From positions 62,001 through 126,000 of the forward strand of contig JAOKVV010000002.1 in NCBI GenBank assembly GCA_028336925.1: a stretch of DNA of 64,000 bases. Reading direction: 5' to 3'. Under the pieces are notes generated by a model that saw only the letters and a list, made by a program, of their open reading frames with translations, had not been told where the DNA came from and ran no database searches. Of the stretch, positions 34,881 through 44,225 are shown in pieces. Both the position numbers and the translations under genes were made by a program. Numbering within the stretch: the stretch's first letter is position 1; every line of letters begins with the position of its first letter. The stretch comes from Vicingaceae bacterium (GTDB taxonomy: Bacteria > Bacteroidota > Bacteroidia > Flavobacteriales_E > Vicingaceae).

Positions 34881-35594
34881 TTAATTTAACATCCTTTTAT
34901 AAATGGATGCAATCTTATCTGAAGGATAATTCAGGTAAAATAGCAGAAACACGTAAAGATTTATCAAATTGATGCGAAAGTAACTGTTTTTATCATATTT
35001 CCTTGTAGAAATTAGGCATCCTTTAGGAATTATTCGCAGCCGATGTTGCTTTCTAGCAATTCTCAGCCAGGCAGACTCTTCCATCATTGCTTGTGAGGCA
35101 TCAAATCCACCTGTGGTTTCAAAAAATGATTTCAATACAAATAAACTCTGATCTCCACCTCTAAACATCAAAAATCTATATCGAGTAAAAAACGCATTAA
35201 ACTTCATTCTAAGACTTGAGGTATCAAACTTACTTCTGTAGCAACCATGAACATAACCTTGCTTTATTGAATTTTCTATATCGTATAAGTAAGACTTTGG
35301 AGGTCTGGTGTCTGCATGAACAAAATACAACACATTACCTTTAGCATTCCGAGCGCCTTCGTTCATCTGAATGGCACGAGAAGGTTCTGTTGAAAAAACA
35401 GCAATACCTAATTGACTTATTAACTGAATTGTATCATCTTCACTTCCGCCATCAACAACAATAATTTCGAGCAATCGACTATCATTGACGTTCAGCCAAT
35501 TAATACATTCCACAATTTGAGCAGACTCATTTATTGTAGGAATAATGATACTAACTCTCAACGAAAGATTTTCGAATTCTCTATTTTGATACAT
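34881..35594 (-). CDS. TIGR04283-type family 2 glycosyltransferase (arsenosugar-associated family)
   Basis: The 237-residue GT-A protein begins the fold with VSIIIPTINESAQI, has VDGGSEDDT for nucleotide-sugar binding, and a HADTRPP motif in the DxD position. RMNEGARNA-like and GGFD elements match the TIGR04283 family, named for association with arsenosugar biosynthesis in some bacteria. Neither arsM nor arsS is in this window, so the arsenic link is not supported here. It diverges from the DUF547 gene with 73 bp between starts. Confidence 0.83.
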   Translation of the reverse strand: MYQNREFENLSLRVSIIIPTINESAQIVECINWLNVNDSRLLEIIVVDGGSEDDTIQLISQLGIAVFSTEPSRAIQMNEGARNAKGNVLYFVHADTRPPKSYLYDIENSIKQGYVHGCYRSKFDTSSLRMKFNAFFTRYRFLMFRGGDQSLFVLKSFFETTGGFDASQAMMEESAWLRIARKQHRLRIIPKGCLISTRKYDKNSYFRINLINLYVFLLFYLNYPSDKIASIYKRMLN

Positions 35595-35667
35595 TTGTAT
35601 AAATATATTTTACTTTTTACGCTTCAGCTACATAGTAAACATGTAGAAAGTAAAAATAATCACCGAT

Positions 35668-36465
35668 ATGAAAATTCCTCTTTTAATTTGTATTACGATA
35701 CTTTTAGCATTCACTAATTGTCAGGCTAAAGTAAAGCCCAATTTGGAAATAGCAAAAGAAAATTCATCAGAAAATTACATAGAATTATCCGCAGAGTTTT
35801 TAGAATCTATTATCAATGATAAGCCAAGCAAGGAAATACAAAATAAATTAGAGACCGTATCAATAAAGACTTTATCTAACCAACTAACAACAGACATTAA
35901 GAAGAAAGTGTTTTGGATTAACATTTACAACGCCTACATTCAACTATTACTAAATGAGCATCCTGAACTTTATGAAGACCGGGGCGAATTCTTTAAAAAA
36001 AATCGAATTACCATAGCCGGAGAGGCTCTAAGTTTTGATAAAATAGAGCATGGTATCATCAGAAGTTCAAAAATAAAATTATCATTGGGGTTACTTCGAA
36101 ATCCATTTGTAGGGAAATATGAACGTACATTTAGAACGAAAAACACAGATCCTAGAATTCATTTTGCACTAAACTGTGGAGCCAAAAGCTGTCCTCTAGT
36201 GGCTGTTTATCGAGTTGAAAATTTTGATTCTAAAATAGATGCAGTAGCAGCAGATTTCCTAATAAAAACAACCTCTTTTAATCAAGAAAAAAATACCGTA
36301 GCCGCAACTTCACTATTTAGTTGGTTTAGAGGCGATTTTGGTGGCAAACAAGGAATAATTCAGTTTTTACAGCAATATGATCAGATTCCCACATCGAGCA
36401 CCCCAGATCTAAACTTCACCACATACGACTGGACGTTAAGTCTTAATAATTATTACAATGAATAA
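35668..36465 (+). CDS. DUF547 exported protein
   Basis: The 265-residue protein has a signal peptide and matches DUF547, seen in KKVFWINIYNAYIQ, DKIEHGIIR, IHFALNCGAKSCPLV and TSLFSWFRGDF. The conserved Cys/His-rich spots (NCGAKSCP) are typical of the family and may be catalytic or metal-binding; related plant proteins carry the same domain without known activity. The leader (AFTNCQAK) could be either a lipobox variant or a signal peptidase I site after CQA. It overlaps the rhodanese gene by 8 bp. Confidence 0.88.
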   Translation: MKIPLLICITILLAFTNCQAKVKPNLEIAKENSSENYIELSAEFLESIINDKPSKEIQNKLETVSIKTLSNQLTTDIKKKVFWINIYNAYIQLLLNEHPELYEDRGEFFKKNRITIAGEALSFDKIEHGIIRSSKIKLSLGLLRNPFVGKYERTFRTKNTDPRIHFALNCGAKSCPLVAVYRVENFDSKIDAVAADFLIKTTSFNQEKNTVAATSLFSWFRGDFGGKQGIIQFLQQYDQIPTSSTPDLNFTTYDWTLSLNNYYNE

Positions 36466-36949
36466 AGCATCACTATTATCAATATCTCTTATGTCATTTT
36501 TCAGCTCATTTTCTCAAGTAGGCAGCACCGCATATAGCATAATGCTTAAAACGTTATTAAGTAATTCTGTAAAGCAAATTTCAGTTGAAGAAGCATCCAA
36601 TAAGGAATTCTATTTTTTGGATGCTAGAGCGGAAAACGAATACCAAGTGTCACATATCAGGGGTGCAACTTGGGTTGGTTATGAAGAATTTAATTTAGAA
36701 AAAGTATCGAAACAAAATAAAACAGATCCAATTGTAATCTATTGTTCAGTAGGCTACAGAAGCGAAAAAATAGGTGAAAAATTAATTGAAGCAGGTTTTA
36801 CAAATGTTTCTAACTTATATGGAGGAATTTTTGAATGGGTAAACCACGGGAATACAATTGTTAATAAAAAGGGAGAGAAAACTCCTAATATCCATGCGTA
36901 CAGCAAAACCTGGGGCATTTGGTTAACAAAAGGTGTTAAAGTTTATTGA
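36458..36949 (+). CDS. Exported rhodanese-like sulfurtransferase
   Basis: The 163-residue protein is a single rhodanese domain with catalytic Cys96 in the loop YCSVGYRS, after the conserved DARAENEYQVSHIRGA segment. The first 20 residues are hydrophobic (LSISLMSFFSSFSQ), suggesting export. It overlaps the DUF547 gene and is therefore co-translated. Rhodanese and DUF547 genes accompany TIGR04282/TIGR04283 glycosyltransferases in several Bacteroidota, but the function of the group is unknown. Confidence 0.9.
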   Translation: MNKASLLSISLMSFFSSFSQVGSTAYSIMLKTLLSNSVKQISVEEASNKEFYFLDARAENEYQVSHIRGATWVGYEEFNLEKVSKQNKTDPIVIYCSVGYRSEKIGEKLIEAGFTNVSNLYGGIFEWVNHGNTIVNKKGEKTPNIHAYSKTWGIWLTKGVKVY

Positions 36950-37037
36950 TTTATTTATTGACAGGCAGATGACAAACTTTTTAGTAGAAAAAAGGTTAAT
37001 TTTATATTGCTGTAGTTTTAATCTTTAATTAAAAAGC

Positions 37038-40000
37038 ATGTTAAAAAAATTATTAGGCTGTATACTTTTCGCGCTCAACTCTTCTTTTGTTAGCGGACAA
37101 GAATTCGTTGAAAAAATGGCTAATGAAAGTGTTAACTTTTATGAAGTTCAAAAATCATTCAACGAATATTACGCGGGAAAGCCTTATGAAAAAGGAAAAG
37201 GCTTCAAACAATTTAAGCGTTGGGAGTGGTTTACTGACCAGAGAGTATTCCCTTCAGGTGAAAGATTTGCTTCAAATTTAGCATGGAATAATTTCATGGA
37301 TTACAAAAAATCACACAGAAGTGATTTTAATTCAGACAAATCATCGAACTGGATCTCCCTAGGACCCAACGACTGGAATTCTGTTAGTTACAGCCCTGGT
37401 CAAGGTCGAGTAAATGTAATTGCGATGGATCCAAATGATACCAACACTATTTACCTTGGAGCCCCTGCAGGCGGTTTATGGAAAAGTATTAACGGAGGAC
37501 TTACATGGAATGTGTTAACAGACAATCTTCCTGTATTAGGAGTCATAGGGATAGGTATTGACCCAAACAATTCAAATACTATTTACATTGCGACAGGCGA
37601 TGGTTTTGGAAGCGATACCTATAGCGTTGGCGTACTAAAATCAATAGATGGAGGAACTTCATTTGCACCAACGGGCCTATCATTCACAATTGCTCAAAGT
37701 ATTCGTCCAACTAAAATATTGATGCACCCAACTAATTCAAACAAACACTGGGTTAGCACAAGTACAGGCATATACATGACTAATAACGCAGGAGCCTCAT
37801 ACAATAGAACTCAAACTGGTTTTGTTTGGGATATAGAAATGCATCCTACAGACACCAATATAATTTACGCTAGTAGCACTGAATTTCATAAATCAACAAA
37901 TGGTGGGTTATCATTCAATGTTGTCAATACAGGGTTGCCTTCCCGTTTTGCCGTTAACAGAATGGTAATTGGGGTTACTCCTGATAATCCTTCTGTGGTT
38001 TATGGTTTATACGGAGCCTCTTCAGATGCATCTTTTTATGGTCTTTATAGATCTATAGATACCGGAAATACATGGGTGCAAATGAGTAACTCTCCAAATA
38101 TATTGAGTAGTTCCAATACAGGCTCGGGCTCAGGCGGCCAAAGTTGGTATGATTTAGCCATTGCTATTTCTCCTGATGATGAAAATGAGGTTTTTATTGG
38201 CGGTGTGAATGTATGGAAGTCAACTAATTCCGGTACAAGCTGGAATATCTCAGCTCATTGGGTATGGCCAAACACTATTGGTTACACACATGCTGATATT
38301 CACACACTAGAATTTTTTAACGATAAATTGTTCTGCGGTTCTGATGGCGGTTTCTTTAGATCTGACGATAGAGGCGATAACTACATTAACTTATCAAATA
38401 CCCTAGAGATATCACAATTCTATAAAATTGCAGGTTCTGAACTAGCACCAAGCAAAATTGTAGGTGGCCTTCAAGATAATGGGTGCATGAGAGGCTATGT
38501 CGGTAATAAACAGTGGACACAGATATTTGGAGCAGATGGGATGGAATGTGCAATACATTCCACCGACACAAATATAATTTTTACATCTTCACAAAACGGA
38601 GGTCTAAGAAGGTCGGACAACAATGGAGCAACATCAAGAAGTATTGCCGGATCAATCAGAAATATTGAGAATGGAGCGTGGGTTACACCTTACACATTAG
38701 ATGATAATAATCCGGATAGAATAGTTGCAGGTTTTGAGAATATTTGGATGTCTAATGATCTAGGAAATAATTGGTCTAAAATTTCAAACTTTCCTGGCGG
38801 CCCAACCTTTAGAACTTTAGAAATTGCACCGTCTAACTCTAATACAATATATGCAGGAACACAATCAAGTATATTTAAAACGAACAATTTAGGTTTGAAC
38901 TGGGTTGATATTACTTCGAATTTACCTGGACTTTCAAAAACATACATAGAAATTAATCATCAAAATGAAAATGAAATATGGGTAACCCTTTCAGGATTTA
39001 ATAATGGTTTGAAAGTATTCCATTCTACTACGGGCGGGAGTAGCTGGAATAATATTAGTTATAACTTACCGAACCTTCCTGTCAACTGCATTGAAAGAGA
39101 TGAAAGAAACGGAGTTCTATATGTAGGCACAGATATTGGACTTTATTATAAGAAACCATTTACGTTTGAGTGGCTTCCATACTTTAACGGTTTGCCGAAT
39201 GTAATCGTTAACGAATTAGAGATGAACTATTCTACCAATAAACTTAGGGCAGCAACATATGGTAGAGGCATTTGGGAATCGGATCCATTCACTTATCCCT
39301 CAAATATGCCTGTTGCTAGATTTAATTCATCAGGAAACATTGTATGTCCGGGGATTCCAGTACAATTCAACAACCAATCTTTAAACAACATTACTTCTTA
39401 CCAGTGGTTTTTTCCTGGAGGTAGTCCTGCCCAATCTGCCGCCACAAATCCATCGGTTACATATAACAATACAGGACAGTATGATGTAACATTGATTGTT
39501 TCAGATGGTATCAACACAGATTCAATTACATTAATCAATTATTTAGATGTGCAAACCCCAAGTCTTGAGGTTATGCCATTCACTGAAAATTTTGAACTCC
39601 CTACCTTTCCTCGAAGTCCGGTAGCTAAATTTAGTATTGAAAATTTTGATGGAGATAATACTTGGGAACATTTATTTTCAATTCCAGCACTTACATATGT
39701 GCTAAAAATTGATAATTATTCTACCTTAAATTCAGGAAATAGCGATGTACTCGTATTTCCACCAATCAACTTTGATACAGTAGCATTCCCTCATCTATTT
39801 TTTGATGTTGCCTATAGCAGCAGCTCATTAAATAACACAGATACAATTAATGCATACTTTAGTATAGACTGTGGCAATACTAGAACTAAATTTGCTACAT
39901 TTTTTGGTGGACAATTAAGATCAGTGCCACCAACGTCAGTTGAATATGCACCAGCAGGCAAATCTGATTTTAGAACACTAAATGCGCCACTTACAGCAGC

Positions 40001-40364
40001 TGCTAACAATTCAATAGTAACTATTTACTTAGAAAATGTTTCAGGATATGGCAATTCATTATATATTGATAATATTAGGTTTGAACAAGTTCCTGTTGGT
40101 ATTGAATCAAACGGCACTTTTAATCAAGAATTAAATGTCTTTCCAAACCCGACTAAAGGTAATGTAACAGTAGCTTGGGATGAGTATGCTGAAAATCCTA
40201 CAATAGAATTATTTAATAGTCAAGGTAAATTAATTAAAATCCAAAACACTACGGAAAAAAGTGGAAAATGGAGATATGATTTATCGGAACAAGGCAGTGG
40301 TCTATATTTGATTAAGGTAACTTCCAATAACAAGCAAGAAATTTTAAAAGTGGTAATGGATTAA
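37038..40364 (+). CDS. Secreted propeller/PKD protein with T9SS type A sorting domain
   Basis: The 1108-residue protein has a signal peptide, many BNR/VPS10 repeats (SINGGLTWN, STNSGTSWN, SNDLGNNWS) over residues about 110-750, a PKD domain (CPGIPVQFNNQSL near 775, with YQWFFPGG), a further beta-sandwich ending in SLYIDNIRFE, and a T9SS type A sorting domain (VFPNPTKGNVTV, then ILKVVMD). It is a paralogue in architecture of the protein at 20-22.8 kb, with the added PKD part. Known relatives are cell-surface or secreted proteins, some with peptidase or glycoside-binding roles, but no catalytic set is visible. Confidence 0.9.
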   Translation: MLKKLLGCILFALNSSFVSGQEFVEKMANESVNFYEVQKSFNEYYAGKPYEKGKGFKQFKRWEWFTDQRVFPSGERFASNLAWNNFMDYKKSHRSDFNSDKSSNWISLGPNDWNSVSYSPGQGRVNVIAMDPNDTNTIYLGAPAGGLWKSINGGLTWNVLTDNLPVLGVIGIGIDPNNSNTIYIATGDGFGSDTYSVGVLKSIDGGTSFAPTGLSFTIAQSIRPTKILMHPTNSNKHWVSTSTGIYMTNNAGASYNRTQTGFVWDIEMHPTDTNIIYASSTEFHKSTNGGLSFNVVNTGLPSRFAVNRMVIGVTPDNPSVVYGLYGASSDASFYGLYRSIDTGNTWVQMSNSPNILSSSNTGSGSGGQSWYDLAIAISPDDENEVFIGGVNVWKSTNSGTSWNISAHWVWPNTIGYTHADIHTLEFFNDKLFCGSDGGFFRSDDRGDNYINLSNTLEISQFYKIAGSELAPSKIVGGLQDNGCMRGYVGNKQWTQIFGADGMECAIHSTDTNIIFTSSQNGGLRRSDNNGATSRSIAGSIRNIENGAWVTPYTLDDNNPDRIVAGFENIWMSNDLGNNWSKISNFPGGPTFRTLEIAPSNSNTIYAGTQSSIFKTNNLGLNWVDITSNLPGLSKTYIEINHQNENEIWVTLSGFNNGLKVFHSTTGGSSWNNISYNLPNLPVNCIERDERNGVLYVGTDIGLYYKKPFTFEWLPYFNGLPNVIVNELEMNYSTNKLRAATYGRGIWESDPFTYPSNMPVARFNSSGNIVCPGIPVQFNNQSLNNITSYQWFFPGGSPAQSAATNPSVTYNNTGQYDVTLIVSDGINTDSITLINYLDVQTPSLEVMPFTENFELPTFPRSPVAKFSIENFDGDNTWEHLFSIPALTYVLKIDNYSTLNSGNSDVLVFPPINFDTVAFPHLFFDVAYSSSSLNNTDTINAYFSIDCGNTRTKFATFFGGQLRSVPPTSVEYAPAGKSDFRTLNAPLTAAANNSIVTIYLENVSGYGNSLYIDNIRFEQVPVGIESNGTFNQELNVFPNPTKGNVTVAWDEYAENPTIELFNSQGKLIKIQNTTEKSGKWRYDLSEQGSGLYLIKVTSNNKQEILKVVMD

Positions 40365-40484
40365 ATTAATTTAGAGCCATTAATCAATCAAATAAACCTT
40401 TTAAGTTATTTAGGTTTTTTTAATCGAATTATGCGCTTAATTTGGTCGTTCGAAAAAATTAGTTATTTATAAATAAAAGCAGAA

Positions 40485-42713
40485 ATGAGACAGATTGCAC
40501 TAGCATTTATTGCAGCATTATTTTTATTAAGCACACCATCAGCAAAAGCTGATGAAGGAATGTGGCTACCAATGTTTGTAAAGCGTCTCAACTATGTTGA
40601 TATGCAAAAACAAGGATTACAATTAACACCTGAAGAAATATACAGTGTTAATAACTCCAGTCTTAAAGATGCGATTGTGCGTTTGGGAGGTGGATTTTGT
40701 ACAGGTGAAATTATATCTGACCAAGGATTAATGCTAACTAACCACCACTGTGGATTTAATGTTATACAAGAAAATAGTACTAAAGAAAATAACTACCTAA
40801 GAGATGGATTTTGGGCGATGAATAATGAAGAAGAAATTCCTGCAGGATTTAGCGTTTCTTTTTTAGTAAAAATGGAAGATGTTACAAAAGACATTTTGCC
40901 ATTATTAGGAGTTGAGCTTACAGAAGGTCAGCGAGCTGCAAAGGCAGATTCATTAATCAAAGCAATAGAAGAAACTGCTAGCACTGATAATGATTACGAT
41001 GTACAAATAAAAAGCTTTTATAATGGTAACGAATACTACATATTTATCTACGAAACATTTGGTGATGTTCGATTTGTAGGTGCACCTCCATCGTCTATTG
41101 GAAAATATGGTGGTGATACTGACAACTGGATGTGGCCTCGCCATACAGGTGACTTCACTTTATTCAGAGTTTATGCAGATGCAGATAATAAACCTACAAA
41201 AGAATATAGCGAGGACAACAAACCTTACACTCCAAAACATTCTTTACCAGTAAACATTGCTGACAGAAAAGCAGGAGACTATTCAATGATTTTTGGATAC
41301 CCAGGTTCAACTGACCGATACCTTAGTTCTTATGGTGTAGAAATGGCAGTTAATATTTCACAACCTGCAATTGTAAAACTTAGAAGACAAGTATTAGACA
41401 TCTATGAAGCAGAAATGGCAAAAGATGAGCAAACTTACATCAACTATGCTGATAAGCAAGCCTCTGTTGCTAACTACTGGAAATATTTTAAAGGTCAAAC
41501 TGCAGGTCTTAAGCGATTAAAAATCTATGACAAAAAGAAAGCAGAAGAAGATGCTTTTGAAGCTTGGATAGCAAAAGAAAATGACAGAGCCGAAGAATAC
41601 AAAAATGTAATCTCAAATTATGATGAAGGTTATCAAGAACTTTCTAAAATTATTTTAAAAAGTACTTATGACATTGAAGCTATTTACAGAATAGAATCAG
41701 TTTCATTAGCTTGGAGAAGTAGAGGTCTATTGGCAGCTTTAAACACAGACGATGAAGAGAAACAAGCAAAGGCAATTGAATCTGCTAAAGCTTCTGCTCA
41801 AAAGCATTTTAAGGAATTTTCATACACTATTGACAAGCAAGTATTCGCAGCAATGGTGAAGGCTTATTCTATGGATATTCCAAAAGAGCAGAAACCTGAA
41901 ATGTTCAAGCAATTGGTGAACAAATTTAAAGGTGACTTTAATAAGATGGCTGATAAAATTTACAGTAATTCAATCTTCACTTCATCTGAAAGAATGATGG
42001 ATTTCTTAGAAAAGCCAAAAGCTTCATCAATTGAAAAAGATTATCTATACCAAATTGCAAAAACGATTATTCTTGAAGACTACGTGCAAAACTTAGGTAC
42101 ACAAAAAAGAGCAATCAATGAGAAACTAGACAACGCAGGACGTTTATATTTGAAAGGTATTCGAGAAATGAATCCTACAAAAGCATATGCTCCTGATGCA
42201 AATAGTACGATGAGAGTAACTTACGGATCAGTTAAGGATTATTTCCCACGTGATGCAGTTTACTATAACTACTATACTACAATTGAAGGTATAATGGAAA
42301 AAGAAGATCCAAAAAACCCTGAATTCTTAGTACCTGCAAAATTAAAGGAACTATATAAAGCAAAAGACTATGGACAGTATGCTAATAGCAAAGGTGAAAT
42401 GATTGTAAACTTTATTTCTAACAATGACATTACAGGTGGAAACTCAGGATCTCCTGTAATCAACGGAAGAGGTGAATTAATCGGAACTGCTTTTGATGGT
42501 AACTGGGAAGCAATGAGTGGTGATATCGCATTTGAAACAGAATTACAACGTACAATTTCTGTAGATATCCGTTACACCCTGTTTATTATTGATAAGTATG
42601 CAGGTGCAAAACATTTAATTGATGAGATGAACATCATTAGAGAGTTAAGCCCTAATCCAAATACAATCAAAGAAGAGAAAGTAGAAGAAGCAGCAACAGA
42701 AACTGCAGAGTAA
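40485..42713 (+). CDS. S46 family dipeptidyl-peptidase, DPP7-type (hydrophobic P1) by the S1 residue
   Basis: This 742-residue exported serine peptidase of family S46 removes dipeptides from the N-terminus of oligopeptides in the periplasm. The catalytic His is in LTNHHCG (residues 85-90), the Asp is expected near residue 227, and the nucleophile is Ser654 in TGGNSGSPV. Eighteen residues later, at 672, the segment reads FDGNWEAMSGD. Gly here matches P. gingivalis DPP7 (Gly673), whereas Arg marks DPP11, so a preference for hydrophobic P1 residues is inferred. The signal peptide ends at AKA. A strong terminator follows. Confidence 0.93.
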   Translation: MRQIALAFIAALFLLSTPSAKADEGMWLPMFVKRLNYVDMQKQGLQLTPEEIYSVNNSSLKDAIVRLGGGFCTGEIISDQGLMLTNHHCGFNVIQENSTKENNYLRDGFWAMNNEEEIPAGFSVSFLVKMEDVTKDILPLLGVELTEGQRAAKADSLIKAIEETASTDNDYDVQIKSFYNGNEYYIFIYETFGDVRFVGAPPSSIGKYGGDTDNWMWPRHTGDFTLFRVYADADNKPTKEYSEDNKPYTPKHSLPVNIADRKAGDYSMIFGYPGSTDRYLSSYGVEMAVNISQPAIVKLRRQVLDIYEAEMAKDEQTYINYADKQASVANYWKYFKGQTAGLKRLKIYDKKKAEEDAFEAWIAKENDRAEEYKNVISNYDEGYQELSKIILKSTYDIEAIYRIESVSLAWRSRGLLAALNTDDEEKQAKAIESAKASAQKHFKEFSYTIDKQVFAAMVKAYSMDIPKEQKPEMFKQLVNKFKGDFNKMADKIYSNSIFTSSERMMDFLEKPKASSIEKDYLYQIAKTIILEDYVQNLGTQKRAINEKLDNAGRLYLKGIREMNPTKAYAPDANSTMRVTYGSVKDYFPRDAVYYNYYTTIEGIMEKEDPKNPEFLVPAKLKELYKAKDYGQYANSKGEMIVNFISNNDITGGNSGSPVINGRGELIGTAFDGNWEAMSGDIAFETELQRTISVDIRYTLFIIDKYAGAKHLIDEMNIIRELSPNPNTIKEEKVEEAATETAE

Positions 42714-42730
42714 ATATAACTTTTATGTAA

Positions 42731-42773
42731 AATAATGCCCATCTCGATTCTCGAGATGGGCATTATTTTTTTT
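42731..42773 (+). terminator. Strong rho-independent terminator of the DPP7-type gene
   Basis: A perfect 17-bp inverted repeat (AATAATGCCCATCTCGA and its complement, loop TTC) is followed by a run of eight T. It lies 17 nt after the S46 stop. On the other strand it has only a short T run. Confidence 0.92.
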
Positions 42774-42943
42774 AGACATATCTACAGCTAAATTATATCC
42801 GAATTCATATTGTAGCAATTGTTATAAAATGTCGTTCACTTCTTACCTGATAAGCTCATTAGTTAATCGCTCTGCAATTAATAATTCTAGCTTTTACAGA
42901 AATTGTATTTAATTTTATGCTACAATTAAATACTGAATTGGCT

Positions 42944-44125
42944 TTAAAAGTTTCTATATTTTGATGTTTCTTCAAATACGTACTCCATTATAGCTTTATC
43001 AATCTCGGTAAACGGCGCATTCCTGCGTTCCATCATCTTTTCTGCAACTTCAAAAGCTTTATTTGTCCTAAAAGTGATCCATTTATCTGCTCCACCCCAT
43101 GCATAGGAAGGAATAAAGTTTCTAGGAAAACCACCTCCATAAACGTTTGCACTTACTCCAACTAAAGTTGCAGTATTAAACATGGTATTAATTCCACTTT
43201 TTGAATGATCGCCCATCATCAATCCACAGAATTGTAAACCGGTATTCTTGAATCCACCTTTTTCGTAGTTCCATATCTTTACCTCAGCATAGTTATTTTT
43301 AAGATTCGATACATTGGTATCTGCACCAAGATTACACCACTCGCCTAAAACCGAATTCCCCAAAAACCCATCATGCCCCTTATTGGAATAACCAAACAGC
43401 ACGGAATTACTTACTTCTCCCCCTACTCTACAATGTGGCCCTATGGTAGTAGCACCATATATTTTTGAAGCCATTTTAAGCTGTGAGCCTTCGCATAAAG
43501 CTAACGGGCCTCTTACAACAGAACCTTCCATTATCTCAGCATTTTTCCCAATGTAAATTGGCCCTGTAGAAGAATTAAGAATTGCTCCCTGCACTTTTGC
43601 CCCTTCCTCTATAAAAAGTTGATTCCCGATATGTCGATTTGTATCATCTAATAATTGTGATGCTCTCCCATCTGTTAGTTTGGCAAAGTCCTCCTTTATA
43701 GCTTTATCATTAAGTGTAAAAATATCCCAGATATGTTCGATGGCATCAAAATCTTCAACATGATTAATTTGATGAAAATGATGTAAATCAAAAGCACCTA
43801 AATCAACTTTCTGGTGAGATTTAAACGCGATTACTTTTTCTTTAGTCTGATGATATAATAATTCACCTTCTTCTAAAAGATGAATTGCAGCAATCAATTT
43901 AGCAGTAGGAAAAATAGAGCCATTGATATACATCATCAATTCGGATTGAACCATTGGGTATTTCGCCTGCAGGTAGTCTTCAGTTAAAAATGAAACTTTT
44001 GTATTTAAGTGATGGTTCCATTTCTCAGTGATGGTTAATATACCACATCGGATCTCAGAAACAGGCCTAGTATAGGTAAAAGGCAGCAACTTTTTTCGAT
44101 TATCATCGAATAATATATAGTTCAT
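42944..44125 (-). CDS. GlmU-like putative sugar nucleotidyltransferase with hexapeptide domain
   Basis: The 393-residue protein has a divergent nucleotidyltransferase-like first half starting MNYILFDDNRKKLLPFTYTRP and a left-handed beta-helix second half (INGSIFPTAK, then GPIYIGKNAEIMEGSVVRGP). Members are annotated as GlmU family proteins in Bacteroidota, but the canonical LAAGxGTRM signature is missing from the N-terminus, so nucleotidyl transfer is unproven. C-terminal acyl transfer also remains unproven. It has no obvious operon partner. Confidence 0.82.
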   Translation of the reverse strand: MNYILFDDNRKKLLPFTYTRPVSEIRCGILTITEKWNHHLNTKVSFLTEDYLQAKYPMVQSELMMYINGSIFPTAKLIAAIHLLEEGELLYHQTKEKVIAFKSHQKVDLGAFDLHHFHQINHVEDFDAIEHIWDIFTLNDKAIKEDFAKLTDGRASQLLDDTNRHIGNQLFIEEGAKVQGAILNSSTGPIYIGKNAEIMEGSVVRGPLALCEGSQLKMASKIYGATTIGPHCRVGGEVSNSVLFGYSNKGHDGFLGNSVLGEWCNLGADTNVSNLKNNYAEVKIWNYEKGGFKNTGLQFCGLMMGDHSKSGINTMFNTATLVGVSANVYGGGFPRNFIPSYAWGGADKWITFRTNKAFEVAEKMMERRNAPFTEIDKAIMEYVFEETSKYRNF

Positions 44126-44173
44126 ATCGGAAGTATTTAAGGATAAAAGTAAGTGAAAAGTAGATTAGTTTCA

Positions 44174-44206
44174 CAAAAAAAGGATGCGCTTTTGGCGCAT
44201 CCTTTT
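44174..44206 (-). terminator. Rho-independent terminator of the subtilase gene
   Basis: GGATGCGC pairs with GCGCATCC across a loop of five, flanked by A and T runs. On the minus strand it lies 20 nt after the stop at 44226 and is followed by a run of T. Confidence 0.9.
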
Positions 44207-44225
44207 AATCAATAATTAGTAAATT

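Noticed and set aside
35637-35646. Short inverted repeat in the divergent TIGR04283/DUF547 region
   Set aside because: Six-base arms CTACAT and ATGTAG around a seven-base loop are too short and AT-rich to claim as an operator without comparison.
34881-36949. Complete arsenosugar biosynthesis cluster
   Set aside because: Only the associated glycosyltransferase, DUF547 and rhodanese genes are here. The methyltransferase ArsM and radical SAM ArsS are absent from the window.
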